Made by a program: the position numbers and the translations under genes. Below are positions 1-8,644 of a DNA stretch of 64,000 bases, piece after piece (the first letter of the stretch is position 1; each line of letters opens with the position of its first letter). The stretch spans positions 24,634 through 88,633 of the forward strand of contig JAFGLU010000118.1 in NCBI GenBank assembly GCA_016927865.1. Direction: 5' to 3'. The DNA comes from Anaerolineaceae bacterium. Its GTDB lineage: Bacteria; Chloroflexota; Anaerolineae; Anaerolineales; Anaerolineaceae. The notes under the pieces are model-generated. The model was not told the origin of the DNA. It worked only from the letters and a program-made list of their open reading frames with translations, and did no database searches.

Positions 1-1055
1 ATGGTCAGGCCGACGCCGAAGACCATGCCAACCTGCTTGTCGGTCTTGAGCAGCGAGATGAGGAAGATGCCCATGCTGGTGGCGACCAGGGCTGTGCCCA
101 GGATGGTCAAGGCCACCTCGGGCAGCGCGCCCCAGCGGATGTTGAAGATCAAGCGTCCGCAGACCAGCAAGACGATCATCTGCACCAGCACGGTCAGGCC
201 GGTGGCCAGGTACTTTCCGCCCAGCACGGTGGGGATGGTGACGGGGGTGGTGAACAGGCGCTGGAGGGTGCCATGCTCTTGTTCGGTCATGATGGTCTGG
301 GCCGAGGTGGCGCCGGTGTAGAATGCGTAGAACACGGTCATGCCGCCCATGATCAGACCCAACATGGCAGCCAGCGGGTCGGCGGTGGGGGCCTCGCCCT
401 CCGACGCGCGCAACGTCACCAGTTCAGCGGGGGCGCCGCTGGTATCGCCGATCAGGCGCATGGCCAGGGACTGCTGCTGGGCGGCGTCCGGGCTCAGGCC
501 GGCGGCTTCCATCTGTTTGACGATCACGCCCAAACCGAGCTTGGGGCCGGCTGCGCTGTCGATGGCGCGTTCCACCAGGGTGCGCACGATGCCGGGAGAG
601 AGGGTGAGGGTGGGGTCGTGGTACAACTCTACTTCCGCTACGGCTTGCGGCTCGATCATGGCGCGGGTGAAGTTGGCCGGAATGACCAGGGCAATACCCG
701 CTTCTTGCCGGTCCACGGCCGCGCGAGCCGACAGCGCGTCGCTGGCGAAGGTTACCTCGATCAACTCGGCCAATTGCGGCCCGCTCAACATGTGCGTCAG
801 GATGTCGCCCATATCTTGCAGATCCTCGGCGTTGTCCCCGTCCATCTGGAAGTAAGGGCTGCCTTCGTCCAGGTCGGCGACCACCACGCGGGTACGAGGC
901 AGGGTGAAGGCCGCGCCTTCACTGCCAACACTGCCGCCAAACATAAGGTAGAACATTCCGGTGACCAGGAGTGGCACGCCAAACATGAAGGCCAGCGCGA
1001 AGACGCTGCGGAAAGAGCGGGTCATATCTTTGAGGGTAATGGCAAGTAGTTTCAT
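1..1055 (-). CDS. ABC-2 type exporter permease (3' end outside window)
   Basis: Membrane subunit of an ATP-driven exporter; the substrate is not predictable. The frame is open from an ATG pair at 1058/1055 to the left edge, so it has no stop in the window and is absent from the ORF track. The second ATG is chosen because GGAGG lies 4 nt before it (1 nt before the first). The protein starts MKLLAITLKDMTRSF, has a membrane segment near residues 15-35, then a long extracytoplasmic domain (about residues 45-230), then further membrane segments containing EQEHGTLQRLFTTP, the arrangement of the ABC2_membrane_3 (YhgE/NatB-like) family. It follows the ATPase gene directly, so the two form an operon. 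The C-terminus is missing. Confidence 0.85.
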   Translation of the reverse strand, partial: MKLLAITLKDMTRSFRSVFALAFMFGVPLLVTGMFYLMFGGSVGSEGAAFTLPRTRVVVADLDEGSPYFQMDGDNAEDLQDMGDILTHMLSGPQLAELIEVTFASDALSARAAVDRQEAGIALVIPANFTRAMIEPQAVAEVELYHDPTLTLSPGIVRTLVERAIDSAAGPKLGLGVIVKQMEAAGLSPDAAQQQSLAMRLIGDTSGAPAELVTLRASEGEAPTADPLAAMLGLIMGGMTVFYAFYTGATSAQTIMTEQEHGTLQRLFTTPVTIPTVLGGKYLATGLTVLVQMIVLLVCGRLIFNIRWGALPEVALTILGTALVATSMGIFLISLLKTDKQVGMVFGVGLT

Positions 1056-1063
1056 CATTCCTC

Positions 1064-2011
1064 CTATCCGTCGCGCAGGGCGCGTCCGGTGAGGTGCAGG
1101 AAGACCGCTTCCAGGTTGGGCTCTTTGATGTCGATGCCGGTGATGCGCGCGTCGACGGTGGTAGCGGCTTCAAAGAGGTGCGGCAGAACGGCATTGCTAT
1201 CGTTGACCAGCACGCTTAGGTGTCCGTCCTCGGCATAGACCTGACTCACCCCGTCCACCTGCTGCCAGGCAGGCAGCACGGCGGGGTTCTCAGCGTTGAG
1301 GGTCAGGTCGATGCGAGTTTGCTGGCCTACCAGGCGGATGAGTTCCGCGTGCGTGCCGAGGGCGATGAGGTGGCCGTGATCCATGATGGCGATGTGATTG
1401 GACAGTTCTTCGGCTTCTTCCATGTAGTGGGTGGTGTAGAGCACGGTGGCGCCTTCGCGGTTGAGGGCGCGCACACCGTCCAGAATGCTGCGGCGAGACT
1501 GTGGGTCGATGCCCACGGTGGGCTCGTCCATGATGATAACCTGGGGATGGTGCAGCAGGGCGATGCCGATGTTCAGGCGGCGCTTCATGCCACCCGAGAA
1601 TTTGCCCGAGCGGCGGGCGGCGTGTTCGGTAAGGCCGATCAGCTCGAGGACTTCATCCACGCGTTGCTTGAGCATCCCGCCGCGCATGCCGTACATCTTG
1701 CCCCAAAAGGTCAGGTTCTCGCGTGCCGAAAGGTCTTCGTACAGGGCGATTTCCTGGGGAACCACGCCAATGGCGGCTTTGACCTGCTGAGCCGCGCTGC
1801 GGGTGGAATGGCCCATCACCAGCACCTCGCCCGAGTCCGGCTGCAGGAGGCAGCTAATCATCGAGATGGTGGTGGTTTTGCCGGCCCCGTTGGGACCCAA
1901 AAGGCTGAAGATTTCGCCTTGCTGAACCTTGAAGTCGATCCCGTCCACGGCTTTGACCGGGCCGAAATACTTTTTCAAGTCGCGAACTTCGATGGATGTG
2001 TTGGTTGTCAT
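1064..2011 (-). CDS. ABC exporter ATP-binding protein (CcmA/DrrA/NatA type)
   Basis: Cytoplasmic ATPase that powers the adjacent ABC-2 permease. Walker A GPNGAGKTT, signature FSGGMKRRL, Walker B VIIMDEPTVGID and the H-loop TTHYMEEAE are all intact, and the C-terminal extension is that of the DrrA-like exporters. The ORF track starts at 2110, but the ATG at 2011 (MTTNTSIEVRDLKKYFG) has GGAGGAG at ideal spacing and matches where the family begins, giving 315 residues. The stop lies 8 nt before the permease start. The gene is divergent from a two-component system, a common arrangement in which the regulator controls the exporter. Drug, lipid or peptide export is possible. Confidence 0.92.
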   Translation of the reverse strand: MTTNTSIEVRDLKKYFGPVKAVDGIDFKVQQGEIFSLLGPNGAGKTTTISMISCLLQPDSGEVLVMGHSTRSAAQQVKAAIGVVPQEIALYEDLSARENLTFWGKMYGMRGGMLKQRVDEVLELIGLTEHAARRSGKFSGGMKRRLNIGIALLHHPQVIIMDEPTVGIDPQSRRSILDGVRALNREGATVLYTTHYMEEAEELSNHIAIMDHGHLIALGTHAELIRLVGQQTRIDLTLNAENPAVLPAWQQVDGVSQVYAEDGHLSVLVNDSNAVLPHLFEAATTVDARITGIDIKEPNLEAVFLHLTGRALRDG

Positions 2012-2133
2012 AAACTCCTCCAAAAGATGGCAGTCATTTGCCATAGATTTCAACAATTTGGGTGTTGCAGTCAAATCATAGCGCCTTGTTGAAAGGTTGA
2101 CATCGGCCATGTGGGTAGGAGAGTATGGTCAAG

Positions 2134-2146
2134 CGGACAGTGTCCG
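2134..2146. promoter_or_regulatory. CGGACA-G-TGTCCG palindrome between exporter and two-component genes
   Basis: A perfect 6+1+6 inverted repeat followed by a third GGACA half-site at 2150-2154, in the divergent region between the ABC exporter and the histidine kinase. A palindrome at this place suits binding by the dimeric NarL-type regulator encoded next door; that link is inference. Confidence 0.45.
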
Positions 2147-2177
2147 TTTGGACAATGGTGTACTGGCCGATTCTGGG

Positions 2178-2183
2178 TAAAAT
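2178..2183 (+). promoter_or_regulatory. -10 box TAAAAT, leaderless start of the histidine kinase
   Basis: TAAAAT ends 6 nt before the ATG at 2190, so transcription should begin at or next to the A of the start codon. There is no clear -35 at 17 nt. The same geometry recurs at five other genes in this window. Confidence 0.5.
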
Positions 2184-2189
2184 GGAGCT

Positions 2190-3449
2190 ATGAAATCCAT
2201 ACTTAATACCATTCAGAGCTGGTTCCCGTCGCCTTCAGCGGTAGACAAAGAAGAGGTTCGCCAGGTGCGGCCTTTTTTCTGGCTGGTGGTCATTGGGTTG
2301 ATATTTGTCTACACCTTTTCCCTGCGCGGAGACCCCGGTTTGCGCGAGCCAGCCCGGCTGATTCCCTTTACTGCGTTAATTCTGGTACATGGTGTTATCC
2401 ACTGGAACATGCTGCGTTTTGCGAAGACCCGTCCTGCAACCATTGTCTACCTCATTGTGCAAGGCGCGTTAGGGATGGCGATCATTGTCATTGGCAATAA
2501 TATCGGCCTGACCTATGGAATCTTTATGAGCCTGATTGGCGAAGTGTTGGGCCTGCTAGGGTTGACGCCCTTTGGCCTGGCTTCGGCGGCCTATTTCATT
2601 CTCCTCTCGGGGATCGGTTTCCTGCTGACCAGTGAGATGGATCAATTTTGGATTTGGGCCGCGACGGCTTTGGGCATCCTGCCGGTGGTGGTGATCTACG
2701 TGTGGATGCTGAGGCGGCAGATGGATGCGCGTGAAAAGGCCCAGACACTGCTGGCCGAATTGGAAACCGCTCACCGCCAGTTGAGCGAGTACGCTGTGCA
2801 GGTGGAAGACCTGACCCTGGCGGCTGAGCGGCGGCGCATGGCCCGCGAGCTGCACGACACCCTCTCGCAGGGGCTGGCCGGGTTGATCTTGCAAATTGAG
2901 GCCGCGGGCGCGCACCTGGACAATCAAAATACAGACAAAGCCCAGGCGGTGCTGCGGCAAGCCCTGACCCGCGCCCGCGAGACGCTGGCCGATGCGCGCC
3001 GCGCCATCGGCGACCTGCGCGAGATTCCTGGAGTCGACCCCGACCTGGTCACCGCGCTCGAAGAGGAGATCGAGCGCTTTCAAGGACTGACCGGCATCTC
3101 CTGCCAGGCCGACCTGGACGTGCGCTGCGAGGTTCCTGAGGCGCTGCGCGAGACCGTGGCGCGGGTTGCGGCAGAGGGCTTGTTCAACATTGCCATGCAC
3201 GCCCAGGCCAGTCAAGCTTCCCTGAAGTTGTCCTGCGGCGGGGAAGAACTATTCCTGTCATTGCGGGACGACGGCATTGGATTTGACCCGGGCAGCGCCG
3301 TGGGGGCCAGCGGCCATTACGGGCTGCTGGGGCTGCGCGAACGCTGCCGGTTGGCTGGGGGCACGCTGGAAATTTCCAGCCGCCCAGGAGAGGGGTCGCA
3401 ATTGACGGTCCGCCTGCCGCTGAACTTCAGCGCGGGGGAGGCAGCGTGA
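2190..3449 (+). CDS. Sensor histidine kinase, DesK/NarX-type (HisKA_3)
   Basis: Membrane sensor kinase of a two-component system. About five or six membrane segments fill residues 28-175, followed by a coiled-coil stretch near 178-210. The HisKA_3 dimerisation motif ARELHDTLSQGLAGL carries the phosphorylated histidine near residue 224. The HATPase_c domain follows, with an N-box (AAEGLFNIAMHAQA), G1 (LRDDGIGFDP) and G2 (GHYGLLGLRERCRLAGG). No extracytoplasmic sensor domain is apparent, so the membrane bundle itself probably senses, as in DesK and LiaS-like kinases. The stop overlaps the regulator start by 4 nt (GTGA), so the two are co-translated. The divergent ABC exporter is the obvious target. 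Confidence 0.93.
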   Translation: MKSILNTIQSWFPSPSAVDKEEVRQVRPFFWLVVIGLIFVYTFSLRGDPGLREPARLIPFTALILVHGVIHWNMLRFAKTRPATIVYLIVQGALGMAIIVIGNNIGLTYGIFMSLIGEVLGLLGLTPFGLASAAYFILLSGIGFLLTSEMDQFWIWAATALGILPVVVIYVWMLRRQMDAREKAQTLLAELETAHRQLSEYAVQVEDLTLAAERRRMARELHDTLSQGLAGLILQIEAAGAHLDNQNTDKAQAVLRQALTRARETLADARRAIGDLREIPGVDPDLVTALEEEIERFQGLTGISCQADLDVRCEVPEALRETVARVAAEGLFNIAMHAQASQASLKLSCGGEELFLSLRDDGIGFDPGSAVGASGHYGLLGLRERCRLAGGTLEISSRPGEGSQLTVRLPLNFSAGEAA

Positions 3450-4081
3450 GCGGCCCGTTGCGTATCTTGATCGCCGACGACCACCTGATTGTGCGCGAGG
3501 GCTTACGCATGATCCTGGAAACGGCGGATGATTTTCAACTGGTGGGCGAGGCTGCCGACGGGGCCGAGGCCCTGCGCCTGTGCGCCGAACTGCACCCAGA
3601 TGTGGTGCTGATGGACCTGCGCATGCCCAATATGGACGGGCTAACCGCCATTGGACGCTTGAGTCGCGAGCAGCCCGAGGTGGCCGTGGTCATTTTGACC
3701 ACCTTCAACGAGGATGATTTGATGCGCCGCGGTTTGAAGGCCGGGGCGCGCGGCTATTTGCTGAAGGACACTGACCGGCGCACCCTGTTTGACAGTATCC
3801 GCGCCGCGGGCAGGGGCGAAACTCTGCTCAAGCCGGAGGTGTTGGCACGTTTGCTGGCGACTCCTGCGCCTGTCGCTTCCGGCGGGTTGGACCTGACCGA
3901 GCGCGAGATGGAAGTCCTGCGAGCCGTGGCGCAGGGCGAGCGCAGCAAGGAAATTGCCTTCCGCCTGGGAATCACCGAGCGTACCGTCAAAGCGCACCTG
4001 GCGGGGATATACAATAAGCTGGGCGTCGATTCGCGGGCCGCGGCCATCGCCGTGGCGGCGCAAAAAGGATTGTTGAGCTAG
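3446..4081 (+). CDS. Response regulator, NarL/FixJ family
   Basis: Transcription factor partner of the preceding kinase. The receiver domain has the acidic pair in [13 protein letters not shown], the phosphoacceptor aspartate near residue 56 in [13 protein letters not shown], and the conserved lysine in [11 protein letters not shown]. The C-terminal LuxR-type helix-turn-helix is [20 protein letters not shown] followed by [10 protein letters not shown]. It has 211 residues, normal for the family, and a GTG start overlapping the kinase stop. Its stop codon overlaps the stop of the convergent mannonate dehydratase gene within CTAG. The CGGACAGTGTCCG palindrome upstream of the kinase is a candidate binding site. 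Confidence 0.94.
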   Translation: MSGPLRILIADDHLIVREGLRMILETADDFQLVGEAADGAEALRLCAELHPDVVLMDLRMPNMDGLTAIGRLSREQPEVAVVILTTFNEDDLMRRGLKAGARGYLLKDTDRRTLFDSIRAAGRGETLLKPEVLARLLATPAPVASGGLDLTEREMEVLRAVAQGERSKEIAFRLGITERTVKAHLAGIYNKLGVDSRAAAIAVAAQKGLLS

Positions 4082-5070
4082 TTTTCTCCCTTTTGCTCGT
4101 AGACGGCTTCGCGCAGGCCTTTGATGTAGCCAATGGCAAACAAGCGGCCCACCGATGAGTAGGAGGGGTTGTCGTTGCTGTCGCCTTCCATGGTAGGAAC
4201 ATGGTCGGGTCGCAGGACGCCCTCGAAGCCGATATCCTTATAGGCACGCATGGCGGCCAGCATGTCGGTTTTACCTTCGTCATGGAAGGTCTCGACGAAC
4301 TTCTCCGGCGTGCCGCGCACGTCACGGAAGTGGGCGAAGAAGATTTTGCCTTGCTTGCCAAAGTGGCGGATAACGCCAGGCAGGTCGTCGGTCATCAGGG
4401 TGAAGTTGCCCTGGCAGAAGGCAATGCCGTTGACCGGGCTGGGGTAGAGGTCCAGCAGGCGCTGGTAGTTGTCGATGCTGCACATAATGCGCGCCAGCCC
4501 GCGGATGGGGGAGAGGGGCGGGTCGTCGGGGTGCATGGCCAGTTGCACCCCGGCCTGTTCGGCCTCGGGCACCACGATCTTGAGGAAGGCTTCCAGGTTG
4601 GCCCACAGCACATCCTCGCCCACCTCGCCGTACTCGGTGAGCGGGGCGTTTTTCATTAACTCGTGGTCGTAAGCGGTGGCCAGTGCGCCGCCGCGGGCGG
4701 GGGCTGTGGTGGAAGTGCGCATCCAGTTCATCACCGGCATCCATTCGTAGCACCACACCGGCACGCCCAGCTTGCCCAGGTTGCGGATGAGGGTAATGAC
4801 CCATTCGATCTCTTCGTCTTTTCCGGGCAGCCCCAGTTTGATCTTGTTCATCGGCGGGCGCGATTCGAGCACGGCAAATTTGAACCCGGCATCCTCGTAG
4901 GCGGTTTTGATGCGTAGGAGGGACATGTAACTCCAGGGCAGCTCGTCTTTGGAGACGTTGAATCCGCGGCGCATGTCCATACCGCCAACCACATACTCGA
5001 TGCCACACTGCTTGACCATTTTCCACAGCGGGCTGGGGTGGGGCGAAAGCACTTCAGCGATCTTGATCAT
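4078..5070 (-). CDS. uxuA: Mannonate dehydratase
   Basis: Converts D-mannonate to 2-keto-3-deoxygluconate in hexuronate breakdown (EC 4.2.1.8); cytoplasmic TIM-barrel enzyme. Family features seen: [15 protein letters not shown] near the start, [44 protein letters not shown] and the metal-site stretch [13 protein letters not shown]. The ORF track starts at 5202, but the ATG at 5070 ([16 protein letters not shown]) has GAGGTGA 4 nt upstream, giving 330 residues. A promoter lies at 5113-5141. It stands alone, without uxaC or a transporter beside it. It supports use of plant uronic acids together with the glycosidases further on. Confidence 0.85.
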   Translation of the reverse strand: MIKIAEVLSPHPSPLWKMVKQCGIEYVVGGMDMRRGFNVSKDELPWSYMSLLRIKTAYEDAGFKFAVLESRPPMNKIKLGLPGKDEEIEWVITLIRNLGKLGVPVWCYEWMPVMNWMRTSTTAPARGGALATAYDHELMKNAPLTEYGEVGEDVLWANLEAFLKIVVPEAEQAGVQLAMHPDDPPLSPIRGLARIMCSIDNYQRLLDLYPSPVNGIAFCQGNFTLMTDDLPGVIRHFGKQGKIFFAHFRDVRGTPEKFVETFHDEGKTDMLAAMRAYKDIGFEGVLRPDHVPTMEGDSNDNPSYSSVGRLFAIGYIKGLREAVYEQKGEN

Positions 5071-5112
5071 TGGGTCACCTCGGGGAGCAGAGTAGGGGGA
5101 ACAGATAAATAT

Positions 5113-5141
5113 ATTATACCGTTTCCCGTGTTCGTCTGAAG
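5113..5141 (-). promoter_or_regulatory. Promoter of the mannonate dehydratase gene
   Basis: Reading leftward, TTCAGA, a 17-nt spacer and a perfect TATAAT (5118-5113). It would give a leader of about 35 nt holding the GAGGTGA ribosome site. Confidence 0.5.
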
Positions 5142-5478
5142 ACCAGGCACTCATTTGTGGTAGAGGCAGGTCTTTAACGCAGGCTGCGCCATCTGGTTGC
5201 ACGATTTATCGGCGGGCAAGGCGACTGGGCATTCGCGCAAGACCTGCCTTATTTGCACGACCCGGCGGGTCTGCCGGGTGGGCAAACAACCCCTGCCCGC
5301 CAGGACATTTTCCACCCATCCCCGCCTGGCCTGACTTAAAGACCCGCTGCTACGCAGAGAGTTTACCCAAATTCGGTGAGTAGATACGAGGTTTTGGAAT
5401 AAAAACCCGTGATGCGTTTACCTTGGCATAGGGTGCAAATTTGGGCGCCGTCGATTCAATTTGTGCTACAATTTTTTT
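5142..5478. other. Intergenic region with hairpin and palindromic-element remnant
   Basis: No gene is seen here. ACCCGGC-GGGTCT-GCCGGGT (5260-5279) forms a hairpin. The stretch ACCCAAATTCGGTGAGTAGATACG near 5355-5380 matches the right outer arm of the palindromic element at 24217-24327 but has no partner arm or core. TACAAT at 5467-5472 ends 6 nt before the next ATG and is the likely leaderless promoter of the following gene. Confidence 0.5.
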
Positions 5479-6654
5479 ATGCCTGAGATCGTGTTTTCTG
5501 TGTTTGTGAACCGCGAGCAACCCACGGATGATCTGCTGAACCTGATCAAACCTGTTCAGCCTGGCATTCGGATTCACCCGGTGCTGTGGGGTCAGGAATG
5601 GACCTGGCTGACCAACATGACCGTGCAGCGCCAGGGAGCAGACATCTCGCAGATCGGCTCATCCACCGTCAGCGCCCTGGCGGCGATGAACGTGGTGCGG
5701 CCTTTCTCCGACCGAGAGTTGTCCTACATTGGCGGGCAAAACATCTTTGCGCCGGTAGCCTGGCAGAGTGCTTACCGGGTGAGCAGCAGCCAGGTGGTGG
5801 GGCTGCCCTGGCTGGCCGATTCGCGGGCGGTGTTTTATTGGCGCGACATGCTTAAAAAGGCCGGGGTGGATGAAGACCGGGCTTTCCTCAACCCTGAAGT
5901 GATGGAAGAAACGCTTGAGCGCCTGCAATTCAGCGGAGTCACTGCGCCCTGGACCATTCCAACCAGTATTGGCGTGGCGGTGCTGCAGTTGGCGGTCACG
6001 TGGGTGTGGAGCAACGGTGGCGAGTTCATCGACCCGGGCGGGCGCCGGACGTTGTTCACCGAACCGCGGGCGTTGGAAGGCCTCAAGCGCTTTTTCCGGC
6101 TGTACCGCTTCTTGTCTCAGGGAGAATTGCATGATGACGAAGCCAGCGCCGGGCTTTTCGCTTCGCGCCAGGCGGCCGTGACCATGGGCAGCCCCTTCCT
6201 GGGCACGCGCATCTATCAGTTGGTTCCGCCCGACCAACACGCCAACATTGGCATCGCCCTGCCGCCTGGACCTTCTTTTGTGGGTGGGTCCAGTCTCATC
6301 ATCTGGAAACACTGTCACCACGAGCACGAGGCGGTGGAAGTGGTGCGCTTTTTGCTCGGTGCGCAGGCCCAACGCGAATATTGCCAGCGGACGGGCTATC
6401 TGCCGGTACGCAAGGATGTGCTGGTTGAGCCGCCATTCTCCACCGACCGGCGCTTTCGCGTCTTTGCCCTGGCGCTTTCGACAGGCAAGCCTTTCTCGGT
6501 GGTCAAATCTGCGGGGCTACTTGAAAGCCGCATGAACGCCACCCTGACGAAGACCTTTCAGGAGATCATCAGCGGGCAGGAGATTGATGCCTGTGTGACC
6601 AACAATCTCGAACAGTTGGCCCACCGCCTGGATGTGACCCTGGGATTGTATTAG
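5479..6654 (+). CDS. Solute-binding-protein fold without signal peptide
   Basis: Resembles family 1 extracellular solute-binding proteins of sugar ABC transporters: GLPWLADSRAVFYWRDMLKKAG, VTWVWSNGGEFID, a FASRQAAVTMGSP segment and a tail with YCQRTGYLPVRKDV are all typical. Oddly, there is no signal peptide or lipobox: the protein begins MPEIVFSVFVNREQP. The track's TTG start at 5461 only adds MCYNFF, and the ATG at 5479 lies 6 nt after a TACAAT box, so a leaderless start there is preferred (391 residues). No transporter genes are adjacent. It may be an intracellular ligand sensor or a reused binding protein. Confidence 0.7.
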   Translation: MPEIVFSVFVNREQPTDDLLNLIKPVQPGIRIHPVLWGQEWTWLTNMTVQRQGADISQIGSSTVSALAAMNVVRPFSDRELSYIGGQNIFAPVAWQSAYRVSSSQVVGLPWLADSRAVFYWRDMLKKAGVDEDRAFLNPEVMEETLERLQFSGVTAPWTIPTSIGVAVLQLAVTWVWSNGGEFIDPGGRRTLFTEPRALEGLKRFFRLYRFLSQGELHDDEASAGLFASRQAAVTMGSPFLGTRIYQLVPPDQHANIGIALPPGPSFVGGSSLIIWKHCHHEHEAVEVVRFLLGAQAQREYCQRTGYLPVRKDVLVEPPFSTDRRFRVFALALSTGKPFSVVKSAGLLESRMNATLTKTFQEIISGQEIDACVTNNLEQLAHRLDVTLGLY

Positions 6655-6679
6655 AGAAAAAGAGACCCGAATCTGAATT

Positions 6680-7681
6680 TCACCGCCGGATGAAGGGCAG
6701 GTAGGCTTGCGGCGGGCCGTCGAGCAAGATGCTTTGACGCCAAGAATATTCCTGGAGCGCATTTGCCCGGTATGTTTCCAGAATGAGCCATTCCGGGTAA
6801 ATTTTTACCCGTAAAAAGGTGCTAGCTGCGCGCAAATCGCCCAAACCACGGGCGTGCCCGGCATCAATTTGCCAGACGTCTTGAATTGAAACCGCGCTGA
6901 ATGTATGCGTATGGCCGGTTAAATAGGTCGTGACCCCTCTCTCATGCAGCAAACTCCAAAACCGGTCGCGATGATCGGGGTATTGGTCCAGACTGTTACC
7001 TAGATGGTTGATGAAGCCGTTGTCGAGGTCTGGCTGAGGGAAAGCGGGCTCATGGCCAATGACAAAGATATAAGGCTGGGTTGTGGCTGCCAGGTCTTGA
7101 GCCAGCCAATCGTAGAGAATGTTGGTGATGTCACCGTCGGTGACATCCGGGCCGGCGGAGTCGCAGTACACGTTCAAGACAGCGAAATGGGCCGGGGGCC
7201 GATCGAACGAGTAGGTGGTGGCGGGACAGGGGGCTGGGCCGGGATTCACTGATCCAAGCGGGTAGGCCTGCAGCCAGGCCAGATTGGCGCCCGAAGTTGT
7301 TTCATTGCCCTGCCCGGGCAGCTCGTGGTTCCCGATGACCGGATACCAGGGAAAATCCGCGCCCAGCGTTTGGTCGATAGTCCAGTCCACGCCGGTGGTA
7401 GGATCCAGGTCGCCGGGTACGATCATGAAATCCGCGCCGCCGGCTGCTTGCAGGGCTTGCAAGGCTCCGCGATAGTACAACGCTGAATCATATAACCCTT
7501 CCCCGGCGAAGTTGCGCATATCCGCGGTGATGGCGAAAGTGTACAACGGGGGAAGGGTCTCTGCCGGTAAGGCGGGCGCAGGTGTTCCGACCATCGGCGA
7601 GGATGCGGTTTGTAAGGATAGAATCACCAGGCACATCGCGCCGATGCGGAGGATGCGGTTTTGGAGATGGTGTAAAGACAT
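6680..7681 (-). CDS. Secreted calcineurin-like metallophosphoesterase
   Basis: Exported phosphoesterase with a two-metal site. A signal peptide is visible (MSLHHLQNRILRIGAMCLVILSLQTAS). Metallophosphoesterase motifs follow in order: VPGDLDP (GD), VIGNHELPG (GNHE), VIGHEPA and TGHTHTF (GHxH). The first motif, normally DxH, reads ITADMRN, so one metal ligand may differ. The last residues, YLPFIRR, resemble short C-terminal tails common on exported Chloroflexota proteins, possibly a sorting signal (recollection, not tested). A TAAAAT box ends 6 nt before the ATG, so the transcript is probably leaderless. It is convergent with the previous gene, with 25 nt between them. Confidence 0.82.
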   Translation of the reverse strand: MSLHHLQNRILRIGAMCLVILSLQTASSPMVGTPAPALPAETLPPLYTFAITADMRNFAGEGLYDSALYYRGALQALQAAGGADFMIVPGDLDPTTGVDWTIDQTLGADFPWYPVIGNHELPGQGNETTSGANLAWLQAYPLGSVNPGPAPCPATTYSFDRPPAHFAVLNVYCDSAGPDVTDGDITNILYDWLAQDLAATTQPYIFVIGHEPAFPQPDLDNGFINHLGNSLDQYPDHRDRFWSLLHERGVTTYLTGHTHTFSAVSIQDVWQIDAGHARGLGDLRAASTFLRVKIYPEWLILETYRANALQEYSWRQSILLDGPPQAYLPFIRR

Positions 7682-7687
7682 ATTTTG

Positions 7688-7764
7688 ATTTTAACGTGGG
7701 TTTGCGTCTTTTTCACCTCTTGGTGAGGTGATATACAGAAAGTCAAGAACGGATATGTTAAAAT
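7688..7764. promoter_or_regulatory. Divergent leaderless promoters with TCACCTC/GAGGTGA repeat
   Basis: Leftward TAAAAT (7693-7688) ends 6 nt before the phosphoesterase ATG; rightward TAAAAT (7759-7764) ends 7 nt before the membrane-protein ATG. Between them lies a 7-bp inverted repeat TCACCTC-TTGGT-GAGGTGA (7713-7731), a possible shared operator. Confidence 0.45.
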
Positions 7765-7771
7765 CGAGGGC

Positions 7772-8644
7772 ATGGAAGCAGACCCTCCGCGCCCTTCTTT
7801 AGCCCGCCGCCTGGGTTGGAACCGCACCAGCTATGTGCTGATGAGCGGCTTTATCCTGCTGCTGGGGGTAATCGCCTATGTGTGGTGGCCGCTGGTCACG
7901 GAATACCTGGCCACCTACAACCCGGCCTATCCCTGGTGGATGCAGGTGGATTGGCTGCTGCTGGGCATCTTTGCAGCCATGTCTCTTCTGCTCATGGCAG
8001 GGGCTGATGTGCGTCTGGACCTGCCAATCGTGGTGGTGGGATTGGTGGGCGGGCTGGTGATTGAAGCCTGGGGAACCCAAACCTTGTTATGGACCTACTA
8101 CACCAACGAGCGCCCGCCGCTGTGGATCATCCCGGCCTGGCCGATTGCCAGCCTGGCTATCGACCGGCTGTACCGCATGCTGGCAAAGAGGTCCCAGGTC
8201 ATTCCTCAGCGCTGGATGGATGGACTGTATTGGGGAATTTTTGGAATCTTTGCTGTGTTGATGGTGGTTTTTATTTGGCCCACCCGCCACCTTTCACTGA
8301 CCTGGATGGCGGCTGGGCTGTGCGCATTCCTTATCTTCACGCCGGTAGACCGGCGCGCCATGCTCCTGGAATTCGCCGCGGGCAGCGCCCTGGGGTACTT
8401 TTTGGAGTACTGGGGCACTACCCGCGAATGTTGGACGTACTATACGTTGCAGACGCCGCCTTTGTTTGCGGTGCTGGCGCACGGCATGGCGGCGGTGGCT
8501 TTCTGGCGCGCGGTGCGAGCTTTGCGCTTTGTGCTTAGCCCTGTTTGGCGCCGCATTCAGGACAGAATTTGGCTCCGTTGGTCTGCGCGCCGCAGCTTGA
8601 ACACACTCCAGCGGGCTTCGTCTCCATCTTCGTCCCGCAATTAG
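7772..8644 (+). CDS. Polytopic membrane protein with internal duplication
   Basis: Function not recognised. About seven or eight membrane segments occupy residues 20-265. The two halves share a motif: IEAWGTQTLLWTYYTNERPP near residue 95 and LEYWGTTRECWTYYTLQTPP near residue 210, each followed by a hydrophobic segment, so the protein arose by duplication. A TAAAAT box 7 nt before the ATG suggests a leaderless mRNA. The last 36 residues (after about 254) are read from DNA that is antisense to the zinc-ribbon gene: they are Arg/Ser-rich and low in complexity, and probably replace a lost stop codon. The conserved Trp/Tyr pairs suggest a ligand or pigment site in the membrane. Confidence 0.75.
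   Translation: MEADPPRPSLARRLGWNRTSYVLMSGFILLLGVIAYVWWPLVTEYLATYNPAYPWWMQVDWLLLGIFAAMSLLLMAGADVRLDLPIVVVGLVGGLVIEAWGTQTLLWTYYTNERPPLWIIPAWPIASLAIDRLYRMLAKRSQVIPQRWMDGLYWGIFGIFAVLMVVFIWPTRHLSLTWMAAGLCAFLIFTPVDRRAMLLEFAAGSALGYFLEYWGTTRECWTYYTLQTPPLFAVLAHGMAAVAFWRAVRALRFVLSPVWRRIQDRIWLRWSARRSLNTLQRASSPSSSRN

Noticed and set aside
273-1049. 258-residue plus-strand ORF at the left edge
   Set aside because: Antisense shadow of the ABC-2 permease, which is the real gene although it is missing from the ORF track because it leaves the window.
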